Shown: positions 52,582 to 63,923 of the stretch, piece by piece | Layout of the letters: each line of letters begins with the position of its first letter | Position numbering within the stretch: position 1 is the first letter of the stretch | Source of the DNA: Mycoplasma haemocanis str. Illinois | GTDB taxonomy: Bacteria > Bacillota_I > Bacilli_A > Mycoplasmatales > Mycoplasmoidaceae | Direction of reading: 5' to 3' | DNA: 64,000 nt | Assembly: GCF_000238995.1 (NCBI RefSeq) | Contig: NC_016638.1 | Location: 620,001 to 684,000, forward strand | Translations under genes and position numbers: made by a program | Notes under the pieces: model-generated | What the model was told of the DNA's origin: nothing | Databases searched by the model: none | The model's input: the letters and a program-made list of their open reading frames with translations, nothing else

Positions 52582-52585
52582 CTAA

Positions 52586-55500
52586 TTAAGACGTTTGTGG
52601 GTTGCTGAACCATTGATAGTTAAGTGCTTCTTTAATTCTATAATCTCCCGTTTGTATACTTCCTAGTCCCTTATTACTATCCAGAAGTTGATCAAATATT
52701 GCCTTATGCTGAACTTTAGGATTCTTGGCAGTTCTTACTAACTCTCTAATTATTAAATCTGCATTAATAGTCTTTAAATAAGACTTTCACTTAGTTTGAG
52801 TAGTAACGTCATCATACTTAATCTGAGATAAGAATACAGAATACTTATCTCCTTTAGAGTCCTGTACTAGATAATCCCCTTTATCACTTCTTAATCATCC
52901 ATGAAATGACTTAAAGGGAAGACTTACTCTATTAATGTAATCTTTTAAAGCTCTCCTTCTTGTTTCTAGATCTTTAGAAAGTCTATTTAAATCATTCTTA
53001 TTAGCAGATCTTCAATCAAATCTTGATGAAGAATTACTCAAACTTACAGTGTTTCAATCGTGAGTTGGGAAGATGGACTGAAGCTTTTCAATTAGTCCAT
53101 CCATTTGAGCAGAAGATTTAACTCCATGATCTATATATTCATTTAAGGAAGTAGCATCACTTCAATAGGAGCTCTTATCCTCTATTAACTTAACTATATC
53201 TTCAGAGAAGTGAGTCTTCCAATCTCCGCTCACCAAGCCTTTATAACCAACCATCTTAGTTACTGTATTACCCCCCTCTAAGAAGGTGCTAGACCAACTT
53301 CAGTCCTCCTTACTTACTGGGCAAATATATTCTTTTTGAACAGAAGAGCTTCTATCAACTAGAGGGTTTTTAATTAACTTAGAATCATCGTATTTAAGAT
53401 AGCCGGCATCATTGGAAGTGGGATCCGACCCTTCCGGAGCACATAACCCGTCTGAGGAATACTTTTTAGAAAATAAAAAGGCTGAAAAGGAATTCTTAGG
53501 AAGGGTATCTCTTAGGTATAGTCTAAATTTTTCTAAATCATTATTTACTAAATAATTGATAGTGTAGGTTTCCAATAACGTGGATTTGGCTGCTAAAGGA
53601 TCTGTTCCATAAGTAGATAGTTTGTAATTCAAATTTCGATCCAAAGTCTCCAAAGACCGTGACCATTCTCGTGTAGGGGAGTGCCTTAGAAAAAGCCTTT
53701 GAGAGCTAGAAGTGGTTAAACCGACAGAATTAGCTTCTAGTAAGTAATTCTCAACTAGAGTTTCAAATAACTGATTGGATGAATTGGATGAATTGGATGA
53801 ATTGGATGAATTGGATGAATTGGATTTAAAAAGATCTTTATTGGAAGTTCCTAATATTGATGATTGTTGTTGTTGTTGTTGTTTCATTTTTCAGGTGGAT
53901 AAATCAAAATAGTTTGATTGTTGGCCCAATCTCCCCTGCATGATTACATCTGAAACAGCCTTATCCTTAAGAATAGAAATAAGAAGGGTATTTAAAACTT
54001 CCTCTTCGGAAACTTCCGAAGTTCCTACAGTAGATACGGAGCTCACGCCGGAAGCTGAAAATTCAAAATAATTCTTGTTCTCATATGTCTTTGTTGATGT
54101 TGATTTGTCTCGAAATAAGCTAGACAATTGCTTTTTATAACCTTCAAAAGCAGAAACGATCTGGCCTATAGAATCATTTGTAGAATTGTTTTCGGGCATG
54201 AAATCCAAGTACAAAGATAGCTCTAGGTGTTTAGTTAAAGGGTCTACATTAGTACTAACGGCTTGCCTTTTTCCTCCAACGTAAAAGTAATATCCAGAAT
54301 CCGATACTTTATACGGAAAACGACCGGCAAATGCTAACTTGGGATTGAATTTAAACTTCAATCCGTCCTTAATTAAATTGCTTTGAAATGCTTCTTCATA
54401 ATCTCTAAATAACTTATCCCTCAAAGGGATTAACTTACTACTATAGTAGTCTTTAAGAAGTAGTTTGCTAAGATTAGCAGCAACATCTTTGAACTTTCGG
54501 GAAGAGGAAGAGGAAGAGGAAGAGTGGAATTTATCTCAATAACTAAGAACCAATCTATCAAAATGAATATCTAGATGTTGTTCCAGAGATTTTTGTAAAT
54601 TGAAGCCTGGAGCTTCCTTCAACTTTAATATTCTCTTCTTTCATTCCTTCTTTCAATCACTACTTTTACTTTTGATATTTTTGAGAAGTTCAGTATCTAA
54701 TGAAATTCCATGTACCCCTCTTTTATCTCTAAAAATTATTCAATGTTTTTCGGTTTGTGAGGTTTGTGAGGTTTGTTTTAAATAGAAAAAATCACTTAGC
54801 TCTTTGTTGGTCTTAAATCAACTGCTATCTTTTTTAATACAAAAGATATCGTGAACACTCTTGTCAGATAACTTGTCAGCCTTTAAAGAAACTATAGATC
54901 CATCTTTATCGGCAGAACTTTCTTTAGCACAGTTATCATCTTTACTATCATCAACAGTATTCCCCAATAACCTAAACTTTTGTTTGTTTCCATAGCCATA
55001 GTCATGATGGACTGCATTGTAAGTATTACTGTCCTTATAAAATGAACCTGTTGCCTGCTCAGCGATCTGACTAGAAAAGTATTGGGCTAACTCAAGTATA
55101 GATATTGCTTCTTGAGAGGAAGCGGAAGAATCTGCTATTCCTGAAATAGGAACCACAAAGTCAATCTTACTTTCATCCGAATATTTAGACAAATCCGTTC
55201 CGCTGCCAGAGCCGCTGCCCTTTATAGAGTCTACAAATTGTTTAAATTTACTTTGAGTAGCAGAAGACACATAAGGAAAGAAGTAACTGGCTAAAGTTGG
55301 AAGTGATGTTCCTTTTGGAATGTCAGATTCATCAAATAATCCTTTGATTTCATTAGCCTTATCGGCAGTATCATACTTTCAAGTCAGTTTCCTAAAAGGA
55401 AGAGGCTTCTCATATTGAAGATAATCGTCAAACACATGATCTCAGAACTCAGAGAGTTTCTTCTTTCACTCATCGGGATCTGAAGAAATGGAAATGGCAT

Positions 55501-55990
55501 CATCTTTTGCAGAAGCAAGAGAGGAGGTTAATACATCTACAAGTACTTCTTGAAAGACTGGTTTAATCCTAGTCAGAACTGTGTATTCCTTCTTAAGAGT
55601 ATCATTTCCAGCAAATACTTTATTCTCATCTATTTCACCGGTTGCGCTATTCCTAAGATGTAAAAGCTTGTTTTTTAATCTATCCTTTATTTCAGAGGAA
55701 GAGGAAGTTGAGGGAGTAAAAGTATCTATAAATTTGACTAGAAAATGTTCTGTTAGCTTTTGGGCAAATATCTTTGCTCCAACTGAAGTCTTTAAATAAC
55801 CTTCTATTAATTCCTTAGCTCCTGTACTATTCCCCGCTATCTTTAAAAATTCAGATATTTTTTCTTCTAATGTGACCTTTTCTTCTTCAGTCAATAAGAT
55901 TGCGGGAGCATCCTCATCCATACCTGAGAATGTAAATCCCAAAAAGCCTCCAGGGAATAGGAAAAATGGGATCCGTTTGGAAAAGTTCAT
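52586..55990 (-). CDS. Giant hemoplasma protein 2 (1134 aa)
   Basis: N-terminus KRIPFFLFPGGFLGFTFSG, then TEEEKVTLEEKISEFL. Motif RGVHGISLDTELL (~420) is the counterpart of AGIHGIALDSHHL in the 59712 protein. Contains low-complexity repeats: TSQTSQTSQ, a Ser run, a six-Gln run and NSS repeats. First gene of the minus operon that runs toward the transporter cluster; four bases before 49390-52581. Function unknown. Confidence 0.85.
53781..53825. repeat. Five perfect 9-bp repeats (gaattggat) in a coding region
   Basis: Encodes five Asn-Ser-Ser units on the minus strand. Because the unit is nine bases, copy-number change keeps the frame. A poly-Gln codon run follows at about 53867-53884. Confidence 0.9.
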
Positions 55991-56072
55991 AGTAGGGATT
56001 TTAATGTCCGTTAATTAGTTAACTGTCTTTTCCATACAATAAGGAATTAAGGGAATAATTTAAAAAGCTAAT

Positions 56073-56078
56073 TAAAAT
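56073..56078 (+). promoter_or_regulatory. Likely -10 element of the tRNA gene
   Basis: TAAAAT ends 10 bases before the tRNA 5' end, consistent with a -10 box for a short leader; no clear -35 element is seen. Confidence 0.4.
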
Positions 56079-56088
56079 AGAAAATCTT

Positions 56089-56180
56089 GGAAACTTACCC
56101 AAGAGGCTCAAGGGGACACACTGCTAATGTGTTAGACAAAGATTTTTTGTGCATGGGTTCAAATCCCATAGTTTCCGCCA
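56089..56180 (+). tRNA. tRNA-Ser (anticodon GCU)
   Basis: A seven-base acceptor stem (ggaaact / agtttcc) with discriminator G and encoded CCA, an anticodon loop ctGCTaa giving GCU (reads AGC/AGU), a long variable arm typical of tRNA-Ser, and a T-loop GTTCAAATC. 92 nt. It is the only plus-strand gene between two long minus operons and ends two bases before the stop of mgtE on the other strand. Confidence 0.95.
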
Positions 56181-56182
56181 TT

Positions 56183-57727
56183 TTATTTTCCCGTTAATTT
56201 TCCGTTAGCTACACTCACACCGAATATAGGAGATATCGTTCAATTTAGGAACAATACCCCGATTCCGAAGAATATAACTGAGGATACTGTGTCTAGTATA
56301 GTAGTTAGTATTGGAGCTGATATGGAAGCAGGGTCGTAATTAAATCGAATAGCCATAAAGGGAATTAATACTCCAAAGAATTTAGAACATAAAACTACTA
56401 AGAATAGGGAAATGGAAGAGCTAAATGCCCCCACCATTCCCACCAAAAATAATTTATCTCTGGAATTTATACTACCAGTACCAGTATTGTTTAAGTGAAA
56501 CTTAGAAGAATCTATAGGAACCATTGTGTAGTAGATAATTAGTCTGAAGAAGTTAAAGAGAGCCAACACTAACCCTATAACTAAAGCAACCTTTAATTCC
56601 TTTCTAATTACCTTCCATATATCCCTATCCTTTACTTCCCCAGAAGCTACAGCTTGGATAATAGTAGCTGTAGTCTGAGATCCAGTATTTCCACACATAT
56701 CAGTAATTATGGGAATAATAGGTACCAATATGGCGGAAGAAATTCCTGCCGTTCAAGAAACTCCTAGAGTTTCAAATTTATCAATGGCATAAGTAGTAAC
56801 TGTAGCTGCTAGTAAGGTAATTATTAAGCAGAAAATCCTAGACTTAACAATCTCCATAACATCACTATTCAAATAGGTCTTATAGGTATCTCTAATTCCA
56901 TAGAAGTGATATACGTCCTCCATATTGTTATCTATAATCTCAGGAATTACGTCACTGCTATTAACTATCCCTACTAACTTATTATTCTCATCTATAACTG
57001 CTACTGTTCCGGGACTATACTTCTTAAATAAGTCAATAACTTCGTCTATACCTTCTGACACTCCTACAGAAAAGTAGGACTTCTCTATTACTTCGGAAAT
57101 ACTCTCAGACTCCCTGTGGAATAAGAGATTCTTAGTTCTCACAAATCCAACAATCTCATCATCTGTATTAGTAACGAATATCTCTTCCCCTATATCAAAG
57201 GAGTCTTTATTAATGTGAAGAAAGTTAATTGCTTCACCAATATTCATACCTTCAACGAAGGTAACGAAAGTATTATTCATAATACTTCCAACATGTCCAA
57301 AATCGAAACTCTTAAGCTCCTTAATCTCCAACTTAAGGTTTCTAGAAGAGTTAAGTAGTATCTTCTTCTGTAGAGCTGGAGGAACTATATTTAAAATCTC
57401 GTAGACGTCGTCAGAGTTTAAATCGTTAAGTAGTTGAGATAATACGGCTGAATTTAACTTAAAAAGAATCTTGATCTTATTGGACTCTGTGAAAGCGAGA
57501 AATAACTCCCCCATCTTTATTCGATAGGAAGCTACTATGAATCTAACAGCTAAATCAATATCATCTATCTTCTCTATTGCTTCAACTAAAAGGTTAAGGG
57601 GCTGGTTACGTATTTGACTCTTTATCCCGGCGTCGTTCTTGCTATCGTAAAGAAAAAATACTTTTTGAGTTAAAGACTCTAGTTGACGCTCATATAAACC
57701 CTCGTAACTTAGCTTGTTTCGCAACAC
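56183..57727 (-). CDS. mgtE: Magnesium transporter MgtE
   Basis: 514 aa. N-terminal helical domain, CBS pair (SYFSVGVSEGIDEVIDLF, GTVAVIDENNKLVGIVNSSDV), then membrane helices with the family signature DMCGNTGSQTTATIIQAVASGEV. The usual motif is GGNAGTQ; here MCGNTGSQ. Imports Mg2+ (and Co2+), gated by the cytosolic Mg2+-sensing CBS/N domains. GTG start at 57727; upstream in-frame codons lead to TAA at 57758. Several Trp are TGA. Confidence 0.93.
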
Positions 57728-57757
57728 AGGACGAGCTCATAGATGTGGAATCTTATT

Positions 57758-58363
57758 TTAATCTATATAAAAACTCAAAACTTGAAATAACTTCTCACAA
57801 ATAACATCCAAGTTATCTTTTTCTATTTCAAATATCTTCCCTCCTTTGCTATAGGAGATATTACCTGTAGTCTCTGAGACTACTAAAGCAATGGCATCTG
57901 TTGTCTCAGTAAGTCCCGAAGCGGCCCTATGTCTAGCACCAAAAGATGAAGTCATATTAGATTGAGTTACCGGGAAATAGGAAGATACAGAAACTATCTC
58001 AAAATTACGAATAATTACTCCTCCATCATGCAATGCAGATTTCTTATTACCAAAGACCGTTGTTAAAAATTCCGAAGTTAACTTAGCCTTAACCTCATAT
58101 CCTAAGATAACGTACTTTTGAAGATTATCCCGATTCTCTACAACTATTAAAGCTCCAATACTATTATCCGATAGATACTTCATAGAATAAGAGAGTTGAA
58201 ATACAAATGATTCATATTCGGATAAAGCCAAGTCCTTATGTATTCTCTTAAAACGAATTCTTCTGGGTCTTGTATTAGGGATTCTTCTCTGTAAATTTAG
58301 AATGGCTAGAAGGATTACTGTGAATCCTGAAATTATTAGTAAATAAAGGGGTGTACTACCCAT
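57758..58363 (-). CDS. cdaA: Diadenylate cyclase (CdaA/CdaM-like)
   Basis: 201 aa. One N-terminal transmembrane segment (LYLLIISGFTVILLAILNL), then the DAC domain with SIGALIVVENRDN, the substrate motif HDGGVIIRN (113-120; usual form DGA) and GARHRAASG (142-150, RHR motif). Makes c-di-AMP, an essential second messenger in many Firmicutes and Mollicutes controlling K+ and osmolyte balance. Its ATG lies within the pgsA 3' end (8-base overlap). The next gene is a magnesium transporter. Confidence 0.92.
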   Translation of the reverse strand: MGSTPLYLLIISGFTVILLAILNLQRRIPNTRPRRIRFKRIHKDLALSEYESFVFQLSYSMKYLSDNSIGALIVVENRDNLQKYVILGYEVKAKLTSEFLTTVFGNKKSALHDGGVIIRNFEIVSVSSYFPVTQSNMTSSFGARHRAASGLTETTDAIALVVSETTGNISYSKGGKIFEIEKDNLDVICEKLFQVLSFYID

Positions 58364-58964
58364 CTGTCTTCTCTCTTAACTTCTCTATGTATTGCCAGAA
58401 AGACATTAAGGAGAAAATGGTGGCTATGAATAGAAGTCCTTGGCTTCCTCAGAAGCTTCCTGTTACTAATGAGGAAAGGGATAAAGTGGTATTGATTTTA
58501 GGAAAGCAAAAGATTAGTACTATTAACCCGAGCATTTCTGTGGCAGTTTTATATTTAGCTGTTTTTATGGCTGCAATAATCTTACGTTTCCTATAGAATG
58601 CCAACCTTATTAAATCCATAAGGATATCCCTACTAATAAGGGTTCACGTAAGGACTGAAAGAATATAGCCTCTCCATCAAAAGACCAACATGGTCCCATT
58701 AATTAGAAGCTTATCAGCTAAGGGGTCGAATATCTTTCCAAATCCAGAAACCACATTTCACTTCCTAGCTAAATAGCCATCTAAGAAATCTGTAAAAACA
58801 GATACTACAAAGCAAAAACCTCCAAGTAGGTGAAATACAGTGAATCCTCCCCCTATCTCAATACAGGCAAACTTATCTAATAAGAAAAATAGTATCGTTA
58901 AGGCAGATAGAGGAAACCTAATAAAAGTTAGCAAATTCGGTACTCTCTCTTTCGTTAAAGAAAT
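58356..58964 (-). CDS. pgsA: CDP-diacylglycerol-glycerol-3-phosphate 3-phosphatidyltransferase
   Basis: 202 aa. The CDP-alcohol transferase signature is complete: DFLDGYLARKW followed by GKIFDPLADKLL (D-G-x2-A-R-x8-G-x3-D-x3-D pattern). Helices before and after match PgsA (TFIRFPLSALTILFFLL). Makes phosphatidylglycerol phosphate for the membrane. No ATG, GTG or TTG follows the in-frame TAG of the upstream gene before the conserved VPNLLTFIRF; ATT at 58964 is the best start. Three TGA-Trp codons break it under the standard code. Confidence 0.88.
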
Positions 58965-58973
58965 GACTGAATT

Positions 58974-59363
58974 CTAATTCTTCTTCTCTTTCGCGATCTT
59001 AGCTCTTTTTCTTCTCCTTTCTTCTTCCTCATCGGCTAAATCCACATCGTCAGGAACAAAACCTTCCCAGTCTTTTGAAAAGGATGAAAAGATTTCCTTA
59101 ATAATTCGCTGTTTTCTCTCCAGATCTCCAAAAGCAGCCCCAAATTTCTCTTTCATTTCTTCGAATTCTTCCTCCGTTACTTTCAAAGTTTGAAGAAACT
59201 CGGAGACAAACTCATCCACAGTATTTACCTTTTCAAACTTAGCTATTTGAGATTTCTTGAGAATAGCTAATTGCCTCTCCAAAGCACGATAAAGAGACTC
59301 AGGAACCTTTAACTTAATTTCCTTTATGGAATCTTCCGCCCTCTTCTTAGAATTACTTGACAC
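58974..59363 (-). CDS. Small charged protein, possible ribbon-helix-helix-like (129 aa)
   Basis: GTG start. SIKEIKLKVPESLYRALERQL is a strand-helix pattern like that in 48990-49370; helices follow (FVSEFLQTLKVTEEEFEEM, IIKEIFSSF) and an acidic then basic tail (EEEERRRKRAKIAKEKKN). Its stop is the TAG that also limits the pgsA start, so it is tightly linked to pgsA. DNA binding is inference. Confidence 0.78.
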   Translation of the reverse strand: MSSNSKKRAEDSIKEIKLKVPESLYRALERQLAILKKSQIAKFEKVNTVDEFVSEFLQTLKVTEEEFEEMKEKFGAAFGDLERKQRIIKEIFSSFSKDWEGFVPDDVDLADEEEERRRKRAKIAKEKKN

Positions 59364-59373
59364 ACCCGTATCC

Positions 59374-59706
59374 TTAATATCTAGGAATTATATGTAAGTG
59401 AAAATGAAAAACTACTTGTTTCGCTTTAGCCCCCTGATTAGACACATAATTCACTCCTTGAATATCGGGATATAGTTCCATTAATTTCTTAACTGTCTTC
59501 TTAGCGAGAATTGATACATCCTTAATATGATCATCCTCTACCTCCATGAAGTTCTCAAAATGCTTTTTGGTAATGATAAGAGTGTGACCTTTAGTTATCG
59601 GTTTATGATCTGGCAAGGCAAATGCATGCTCAGATTCCATAATAGATTTACTGTTAGGTAAATCCTTAGATATATCACAAAATACGCAACTTCCCTGACT
59701 ACACAT
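59374..59706 (-). CDS. hinT: HIT-family nucleotide hydrolase
   Basis: 110 aa. CVFCDISKDLPNSKSIMESEHAFALPD at the start, PITKGHTLIITKKH in the middle, and the His triad HFHLHIIPRY at the extreme C-terminus, shorter than usual because the post-triad tail is missing. Hydrolyses adenosine phosphoramidates and dinucleotides. Five bases downstream of the giant protein gene at 59712. Confidence 0.93.
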   Translation of the reverse strand: MCSQGSCVFCDISKDLPNSKSIMESEHAFALPDHKPITKGHTLIITKKHFENFMEVEDDHIKDVSILAKKTVKKLMELYPDIQGVNYVSNQGAKAKQVVFHFHLHIIPRY

Positions 59707-59711
59707 AAGAC

Positions 59712-62700
59712 TTACATAGCATATCTATAAGTAGCACTTTCTTTCCATTTCTTATCAAATGACTTTTGCTTGTCGGCGCCACCTTCTAAATCTTTAACAG
59801 CTATTTCCTGAACCTCCTTCTTAAGGGCCACATCTATTACTCATTTTCAGAATACCTCTCTAGAAAGATTTTCATTTACGTATTTTTTAAAGTTCTCGAA
59901 ATTAGAAAATACAGAACTACTTACCTGGATTGCAATGTACCTTCCATCAGAAACTTCACTTTCATCTACTTTCTTACCCTTTAGGTGTTGTGGTAAATGT
60001 TTTGATTCTTCTATTACTTCTTCTTTGTTGTTGTTGGGAACGCTATGACTCTTTCCTATAGGATGGAAGTTACTATCAGGATCTACAAGGAACGTATCTT
60101 TGTATTGACTCTTTGAAATTTTTCCATCTGTAATATTAGTCTTCACGGAATTAACAATGGCAGACAGAAGATTTTTCTTCTCTTCAAGCGTTAAAACTCT
60201 GTAACCGCTATTATTATCGCTAAAGTAAATGGTATTCAAGTCTAGTGGGGCTAATTTGTCTTTATTGTCTTTCAATATCTTCTTAATCTTCTCTACTATC
60301 TCCTTGTAATCCTCTTCTGTACTAATACCCAATACATATTTATTTAACTCCTCCCTAGAAGTTCCAAAATTATAAAGAGTCTCAGATACGAACTTATCTC
60401 TATCTTCTGAAGCCACTCCAGTGCTTGCCCATCCATGAGAAGTGTTTAGGACTAGTAGACCTTTGTAGAAATGCTTATTATGTTGTGCTTGTGCTTGTGC
60501 TTGTGCTGATTGCTTATATGGAGAAAAATGAGATTTTAGGTAGTTGTAGAAGCTGCCGATTTCTTTATTTGTGCTATTTTCAATCTTAAATCCATTGGGC
60601 CTTAAGAAAGGATTATCTAAAAAATTCTTTCCGGTCTTAAGTTTGGAAGGAGCCCTATTATCTATGCTCTCCCACAAGAAATAAGCATCACTCTTTGGAG
60701 TAACTACAGACTTCATCAAACTCATGAAGTTCTTAAAATCATCCTTAACTAGATAAGTAAGGGTAGCTAAGAATTGAAGGTGAGCTTCTTTAGCTTGAGG
60801 ACCATTTAAAAAATAGTGTTTCTCAAAAGACCCTTGGGCAGACGTCAGAAGCTCGTTTTCTAGTTTCTTTCGAAATTCTGATTTTCCACTGTTAGCAGTA
60901 TCGGAATCGGAAATCTCTTTAAGAACTCCAGATCCATGACGAAGAATACCTAATGGATTATCTTCTGCAGACTTTAAATAATGTTGACCATAGTAGAATC
61001 TCTGAATCATCTCATTCATATCTTTAGTCAACTTAATCACATTAGAGCTATTAGCTATTCCATCAGTTCTATCTAAAAAGTCATTACCACTTAAAGAAGT
61101 GGAAGAAGAATTGGGAGCTTTAATCAATAGAGACTGATCTCCTACATTTATATATCCATTAGCTCCGAAGAAGGACTTACCCAGGTAGTTATTCTTAAGC
61201 TCATACTTAAATAACATTTGCTTAAAGGACTCTCCCTTGTCTAAGAAAGTATCTACTACTTCATTAACTAAGAAGTTATTGGTGAATATACGATCACTTT
61301 GAAAAAAGTCGCTCCTACCAACATTTACAGAGAGATTGCGTTCATTAATTCACTTATTTAAAACTCCTTCATATGCGGAATTGGATTTAGAAAACTTATC
61401 TAATAATCCAGAACCTGAAACACTGTTCTCATAGAAATTAACATCAAATAGTTTTTCTAAATCCTTAAAGACTACTTCCTCATTTCCAGAAGAAACTGTA
61501 ATTGGATAAGGAATTGGACTAGCTAATCCGTGTTTCTTATCGGTTTTATCGAAAGAGGAAGAGGAAACCGATCACCCAAATCTTGCATATTCTCCAATTA
61601 GAGATTTTCTAAGAAGTAGTATCTTCTTCCACTTTTCAGAAAGATAGAAGAGATTCTCTCTCTTATCAAATACCTCTTTAAAAGAAGCTATATCGGGGTC
61701 CTTATATTTAGAGAAATCACTAAATGGTCTATCTAAAACATAAGATAGAAGCATCCTATCAAAGCTCTTACTAATCCAATCTTTAAAAGCATTTATAGGT
61801 TGTTCTGCGTTTAAATCCAGAACATCCTCAAATTTAAAAGATCTATTATTTAAGGTTTGTAAAGTTCTGAAATTAAAGTGATTAAATATGTCTTTGGGAG
61901 TTGGATTGTTAAGGTGGTGACTATCTAAAGCTATTCCATGTATTCCGGCCTGATTCCTTATGAATATTCAGGGAGTATCTTTAACTTCAACAGCATCCGA
62001 GAACTCTTCATGCTGTTGCTGTTGCTGTTTAAGTATCGATTTATCAACTTTTAGATAAGACTGGGAAGTGGTGGAAGTGGACTTAGCAAATAGATCTAAT
62101 GGATGTGATGGGTTCTTGTTCTTTTCAACTAAGTTTATTGTGTTATTTGTAGATGAAGAATTTAAGAGTTTAGAGTACTTGTAATTAACGGCAGCCGCAA
62201 ACTTAATATAGAGTTGTTCATACATATTAGCTCCTTCCACATAAATAGAAGTAGAGCTATCATCGGTATAACTCTTAGGGACGGATCGGAAGGAGTTACC
62301 TTTGCTAACTATATTCTTTCAAAATCTATGAAACTTAGTGGCAGTACTTAGTTTCTTATTATCGTCAGAATCAAATAAAGGGAATTCATAGGAAGCCTTA
62401 TTGGGAAAATCTCCATTTAATTGACTACTGTCATATACTTTCTCAAGTTCTGACTTAGTGGCATCAGCTTTGTACTTCCATAGGGACATCCATGCATAGA
62501 AAGGCTTAACCTCGTTAAATCACTTTTCTCAGGCATATCTAAGAAACTCAAATTTCTCTTTTTGAAAGGATTCCTGATCCGCCACAAATCCTTCATCAAA
62601 AAGAGTAGGATAAAGTCCTATGTACTTCCAATTATCCTTATTCAGTAATTCCGATTTAGAAAAGAAATGTGAACCCCTTATGAAGTGGGTTCTAGGATTA

Positions 62701-63230
62701 TCTGTGACATTCTTATTAAGGGTAAAGTTATCTTTATTGAAATTAAGTATTTGCTTCTTAAGCAGATCATAAGACTTCTTATTAAGAAGCCTTCTCTTCA
62801 TGCTCTCCCTACTTCCCCCATTCTCATCTAGGATCCTATTAATAGCCGGTTGTCCACTAGTATGTCTTTCCCTAGTACTCTTTAGTAGATTATCAAAGTC
62901 CTTCTGTTCATCCTTAACGAAGGTTAAATATTCCTGCTTAAGAGAATCTATAGTAGTTCTCTCCAGATATCTTCCAAGAATGTCTCGAGCAAAAATCTCA
63001 TATATAGAAAGTTGCATTTCCTCCGCTCTGAGAGCTTCTTTAGTAAATTCCGCAATTCCAAATTTCTCTGAATACTTACTCCCGATTAAACGCAGATCTT
63101 TCTTAAAATCAGATATGTAATTCTCTCTTCCCAGAGCACTAAACTTACTAATAAGTACTAAAGGTACTGTAGATAAAGAAGTTAAGGATCCTATAAATAA
63201 AAGTCTTTTAAGAAACGGTCAATTTAACAT
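59712..63230 (-). CDS. Giant hemo-mycoplasma protein 3 (1172 aa)
   Basis: N-terminus WPFLKRLLFIGSLTSLSTVPLVLI is hydrophobic, then charged helical sequence (RETIDSLKQEYLTFVKDE-like), motif AGIHGIALDSHHLNN (~430; counterpart in protein 2), KKHGLASPIPIT (~570; counterpart KKNHGLVTP in protein 1). Contains poly-Gln (~410) and Ala-Gln repeats (~910). The C-terminal part ISKSQYKDTFLVDPDSN and GRYIAIQVSSSVFSNFENF aligns in position with the QVNRNDMLKGF end of protein 1. Likely a paralog triad of exported proteins; function unknown. Confidence 0.85.
60484..60507. repeat. Four tandem 6-bp repeats (tgtgct) coding Ala-Gln
   Basis: In-frame repeat in giant protein 3; a codon run for five Gln lies near 62011-62030 in the same gene. 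Both would change length without a frameshift. Confidence 0.85.
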
Positions 63231-63315
63231 CTCTAGCAACCGGTAGGGAAGATTAAATATAACACTTACGGTAGATTAACACTTTTTTCAAAAGGAAGAA
63301 AAGTCCCTTTTTTTC

Positions 63316-63918
63316 ATGAGTTTTAACATCGTTAAATCTATAAGTGCCTCTGCCCTATTTACGGTAGTATCTGGGATAACTGTAAAGGCAATAAAATCTA
63401 TCCTTACACATCCCACTAATCAAGCCAAATTAGAATCCTTAAATTACAAGACTCTATTTTCGGCCAAAAGAGATCAATTTATTAGATGAAGAGAAGTCTT
63501 CATAGATAATAAAGGAGAATTAATAAAGTTAATTACCAATATTAAGGAAAGCTCCACCGATAACGAAGGCGCATACTCATTAAAGCATTGGTGTAATATC
63601 CACCTTAAGAAAAAGTATGATCCCGATATGTGTGACAGTTTGAAAAAATATTGTACCCTAAATATAAAAGCAGCTCTTTTAGAATCACCCAATACCCAGA
63701 ATATAGATGGTATTCCCCTAGATGAAGAGCAGAAAGAGAGGATATTTAATAAATATGAAAGTGGTGCTATAAAAAGAGGAATATTAAGTAAAAAACAGAG
63801 ATTTGACGACTTAGTTGATTGGTGCAAAGATAACTTTATACTGCCCTATATACCCTCCAACTACAAACTCTTTTACCAAGTTAAAGAATTCTGCTTAACT
63901 CCCGAATCTAAGTTCTAA
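63316..63918 (+). CDS. WC-module protein, two modules, outside the main array (200 aa)
   Basis: MSFNIVKSISASALFTVVSG then SLNYKTLFSAKRDQFIRWREVF; module 1 HWCNIHLKKKYDPDMCDSLKKYC (Cys 19 apart, as in the array families) with LNIKAALLESPN; module 2 DWCKDNFILPYIPSNYKLFYQVKEFC. One TGA-Trp at 63487 divides it under the standard code. Plus strand, divergent from giant protein 3 with 85 bp between. Shows that the module is not confined to the array. Confidence 0.83.
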
Positions 63919-63923
63919 TCCCA

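Noticed and set aside
58351..58596. Open frame of 81 codons on the plus strand with a hydrophobic end
   Set aside because: It lies antisense to the 3' part of pgsA, whose CDP-alcohol transferase motif is clear on the minus strand once TGA is read as Trp.
61572..62599. Many short frames in 59712-63230 as separate genes
   Set aside because: They lie in one reading frame separated only by TGA, which is Trp here, so they form one protein.
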